From NCBI GenBank assembly GCA_937906355.1, contig CALCWF010000005.1, positions 1 to 6,971 of the forward strand: a stretch of DNA of 6,971 nt, given 5' to 3'. The notes under the pieces were generated by a model. It ran no database searches, was not told the DNA's origin, and was given only the letters and a program-made list of their open reading frames with translations. Below, one piece after another: positions 5,263-6,971 of this stretch. Every line of letters starts with the position of its first letter. Position 1 is the first letter of the stretch. The translations under genes were made by a program, and so were the position numbers. Source of the stretch: an uncultured Rickettsiales bacterium (GTDB taxonomy: Bacteria > Pseudomonadota > Alphaproteobacteria > Rickettsiales > Deianiraeaceae).

Positions 5263-6971
5263 ATGAATAAAAGGGCTTTTTTCTTGAAGGTTTTTATTTT
5301 TACAATCGTTTTTGCCATCGGTGTCGTGATGTGTGTATACGTGATGCAAGCGTTTAAGCAAGGAAACAATGGCAGTTTTTCGGGCTTTGTTTCGAACGTA
5401 AAGACGAAGATGAAAGATTTAAAAAATGATAATCCTATTTCGAGTCAAGAAAGTGATGTAGATAATGCAGAAGATGAAAATAAACACAACATCGAAGACA
5501 ATGATAACGGCACTAACGACACACCAAGTGATGGCGATTCAGATACAGAAGGACAAGCAAAGGCGACGGGCGAAGCTAACAGTGGCTCGGATAAAAGTGA
5601 TGCACTCGATGTTTGCAAAAGTAAGCATTGCAATATTGAGATAAGACAAAATAACAATAAAGTTACAGTTGTTGTCGATGGAGTTGAAGAAAAAGATCCC
5701 GTTAAAGCACGTAAAATCATCGATTTGTACGATAAGAAGGCAAAAGAAGCGGACGACACGGTTGCCAATCATGCGAAAGAAATTAACGATATATTCAATA
5801 ATGGCATGATAAGTGATTTACGATCAGATATGCGTGCTATGCAACAAAGTATAACCGATTCTGCGAAGAGTGAGCTTATAAAAGAGGAAATAAAGCAAAA
5901 TATTTCTCCCGACGCGTATGACGCGTTGGTTAAGAAATTAACACCGTCAGTTGCGCACATCAAGGGAGTTTATTTAACTGACGTTAAGGAGCAGCAAAGA
6001 TATGATTTGTTAAATGCCTTTGCTGGCGAAGTTTTTCCTCCACGTAAGTTTAAGGTTCAAGGTAGTGGAAGTGGGTTTTTCATTAGTCAAGATGGTTATA
6101 TAATAACTAATCATCACGTTATAGACGATACACAAAGTATCGACGTCGAAACTCAAAACGGCAATAAATATAAAGCAAAGGTTATAGGCTATTATGAAGG
6201 TGCCGATTTAGCTGTTTTGAAAATTGAACCAATTAATGGTGAGAAGTTTAAATCAGTAAGATTTGGTAATTCTGACAAATTATCAGTCGGAGATCATGTC
6301 ATAATAATAGGTGGTCCGTTGGGTTATAAGTGGTCTGCGTCTGCTGGTATTGTTAGCGGCAAATCACGTGATGTAAACTATAACGTTAACAACAATGGCG
6401 AGAAGAAGCACGCCTGGGGGACCGTTGGTGAATATATACAAGTTGATGCGGCGATTAACGGTGGTAATTCTGGAGGTCCTGCGTTTAATATGAACGGGGA
6501 GGTTGTCGGCGTAAGCACGTGTGGCTACGTCGGTTTGCAAGGTATGAACTTCATTATTGCCTCGAATAGCGTAACAAATGTTTTGTCTCAATTGAAACAA
6601 GGTAAGACGATTGCACGTGGTTTCTGGGGTGTCAATGCTAGCGAGTTGGAACCGTGGGATTTGCAATCGGTCGGACTTACGAATAACAGCGGAATGCTAA
6701 TTCATGAGGTAGTAGAAAAATCTCCAGCAGACTTGGCTGGTATAAAGAGAGGAGATATACTTATCAAGGTGAACGGTAAGGATGTTAAGGATAAGATATC
6801 AATGCGTGATATAAATAGTACAATTATGGCTGGCTCGGTGAGTGATGTTGTTGTTAACAGATACGGCAAAATTATGACTTTTAAAGTTGGAACCGTTAAT
6901 TTAAGACAGTTAGAAAAACTAGAAAAAGGTGAAATTGGACAACAAGAATTTTCCACAAAGACAGCATCATA
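5263..6971 (+). CDS. Membrane-anchored HtrA/Deg-type serine protease with one PDZ domain (3' end at window edge)
   Basis: The frame gives 569 residues and runs off the window; the last two bases are TA, so the next base could complete a stop. Residues 6-29 form an uncleaved-looking membrane anchor preceded by Lys/Arg, placing the rest in the periplasm. Residues about 55-115 are a low-complexity Asp/Asn/Glu/Ser/Gly spacer, and about 116-225 a charged, mostly helical region with Cys118 and Cys123. The trypsin-like domain (about 226-450) has the full triad: His285 in ITNHHVID, Asp315 in GADLAVLKI and Ser403 in GGNSGGPAF. One PDZ domain covers about 452-545 (SPADLAGIKRGDILIKVNG). HtrA proteases degrade or sense misfolded envelope proteins; anchor plus single PDZ is the DegS arrangement, though DegS is only ~355 residues and lacks this spacer. 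The gene follows dnaG by 7 bases without a Shine-Dalgarno, suggesting translational coupling or a shared transcript. An in-frame TTG at 5239 is an alternative start. Function in sigma-E-type signalling is not implied by anything here. Confidence 0.93.
   Translation, partial: MNKRAFFLKVFIFTIVFAIGVVMCVYVMQAFKQGNNGSFSGFVSNVKTKMKDLKNDNPISSQESDVDNAEDENKHNIEDNDNGTNDTPSDGDSDTEGQAKATGEANSGSDKSDALDVCKSKHCNIEIRQNNNKVTVVVDGVEEKDPVKARKIIDLYDKKAKEADDTVANHAKEINDIFNNGMISDLRSDMRAMQQSITDSAKSELIKEEIKQNISPDAYDALVKKLTPSVAHIKGVYLTDVKEQQRYDLLNAFAGEVFPPRKFKVQGSGSGFFISQDGYIITNHHVIDDTQSIDVETQNGNKYKAKVIGYYEGADLAVLKIEPINGEKFKSVRFGNSDKLSVGDHVIIIGGPLGYKWSASAGIVSGKSRDVNYNVNNNGEKKHAWGTVGEYIQVDAAINGGNSGGPAFNMNGEVVGVSTCGYVGLQGMNFIIASNSVTNVLSQLKQGKTIARGFWGVNASELEPWDLQSVGLTNNSGMLIHEVVEKSPADLAGIKRGDILIKVNGKDVKDKISMRDINSTIMAGSVSDVVVNRYGKIMTFKVGTVNLRQLEKLEKGEIGQQEFSTKTAS

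Noticed and set aside
5445..5963. Several open minus-strand frames rich in Ser and Leu
   Set aside because: They are the complement of the acidic Asp/Glu/Ser spacer of the protease, which yields Ser/Leu/Phe codons on the other strand.
6364..6625. Three more CACGTG hexamers (near 6366, 6516 and 6615) as extra parS sites
   Set aside because: They lie inside the conserved protease coding sequence and their flanks do not match TGTTNCACGTGNAACA beyond the core.
1..6971. CRISPR array, insertion sequence, prophage or toxin-antitoxin system
   Set aside because: No regularly spaced repeats, transposase or integrase motifs, terminal inverted repeats or paired small genes were found on either strand.

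Overview
The window is a piece of a low-GC (about one third G+C) bacterial chromosome with few repeats and short intergenic gaps. Class A (ancestral-type) RNase P RNA, Asn/Lys/Ile-rich proteins, an EamA-type transporter and a plain single-copy housekeeping set suggest a reduced-genome alphaproteobacterium of the Rickettsiales/Holosporales kind. That placement is inference from style and gene content; no 16S rRNA or other strong marker is present.

Left edge (1 to about 1055): the first ~240 bases are only about 20% G+C and have stops in all + strand frames, but carry an open minus-strand frame that reads like a coiled-coil protein. It meets, head to head, the C-terminal half of an MsbA-type ABC exporter (+ strand) that has lost its membrane domain. 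Both genes lack their 5' ends at the same place, so this is a breakpoint, either biological or from assembly. Just after the ABC stop is a perfect 18-bp palindrome matching the ParB-binding parS consensus (69 to 86 past position 1000).

Middle (1150 to 3377): all genes are on the minus strand. They are a small BamE-like lipoprotein whose 3' end carries nested tandem repeats, the RNase P RNA gene rnpB with a recognisable promoter and long P1 and P3 helices, a ten-helix EamA/DMT transporter with a near-leaderless promoter, and tRNA-Glu(UUC). A C-rich, G-poor stretch after rnpB could be a Rho-dependent terminator.

Right (3378 to 6971): a + strand pair, dnaG (primase, with an Asn/Gln-rich N-terminal extension) and, 7 nt downstream, a membrane-anchored HtrA/Deg serine protease with one PDZ domain and a long acidic spacer. 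A run of 12 A near the end of dnaG sits where loss of one A would fuse the two reading frames. The protease runs to the last base and may end with the very next nucleotide (window ends in TA).

I saw no CRISPR array, insertion sequence, phage gene or defence system. The genes are mostly housekeeping; the most notable points are the left-edge junction, the parS-like palindrome, the A12 tract between dnaG and the protease, and the protease's unusual N-terminal region.
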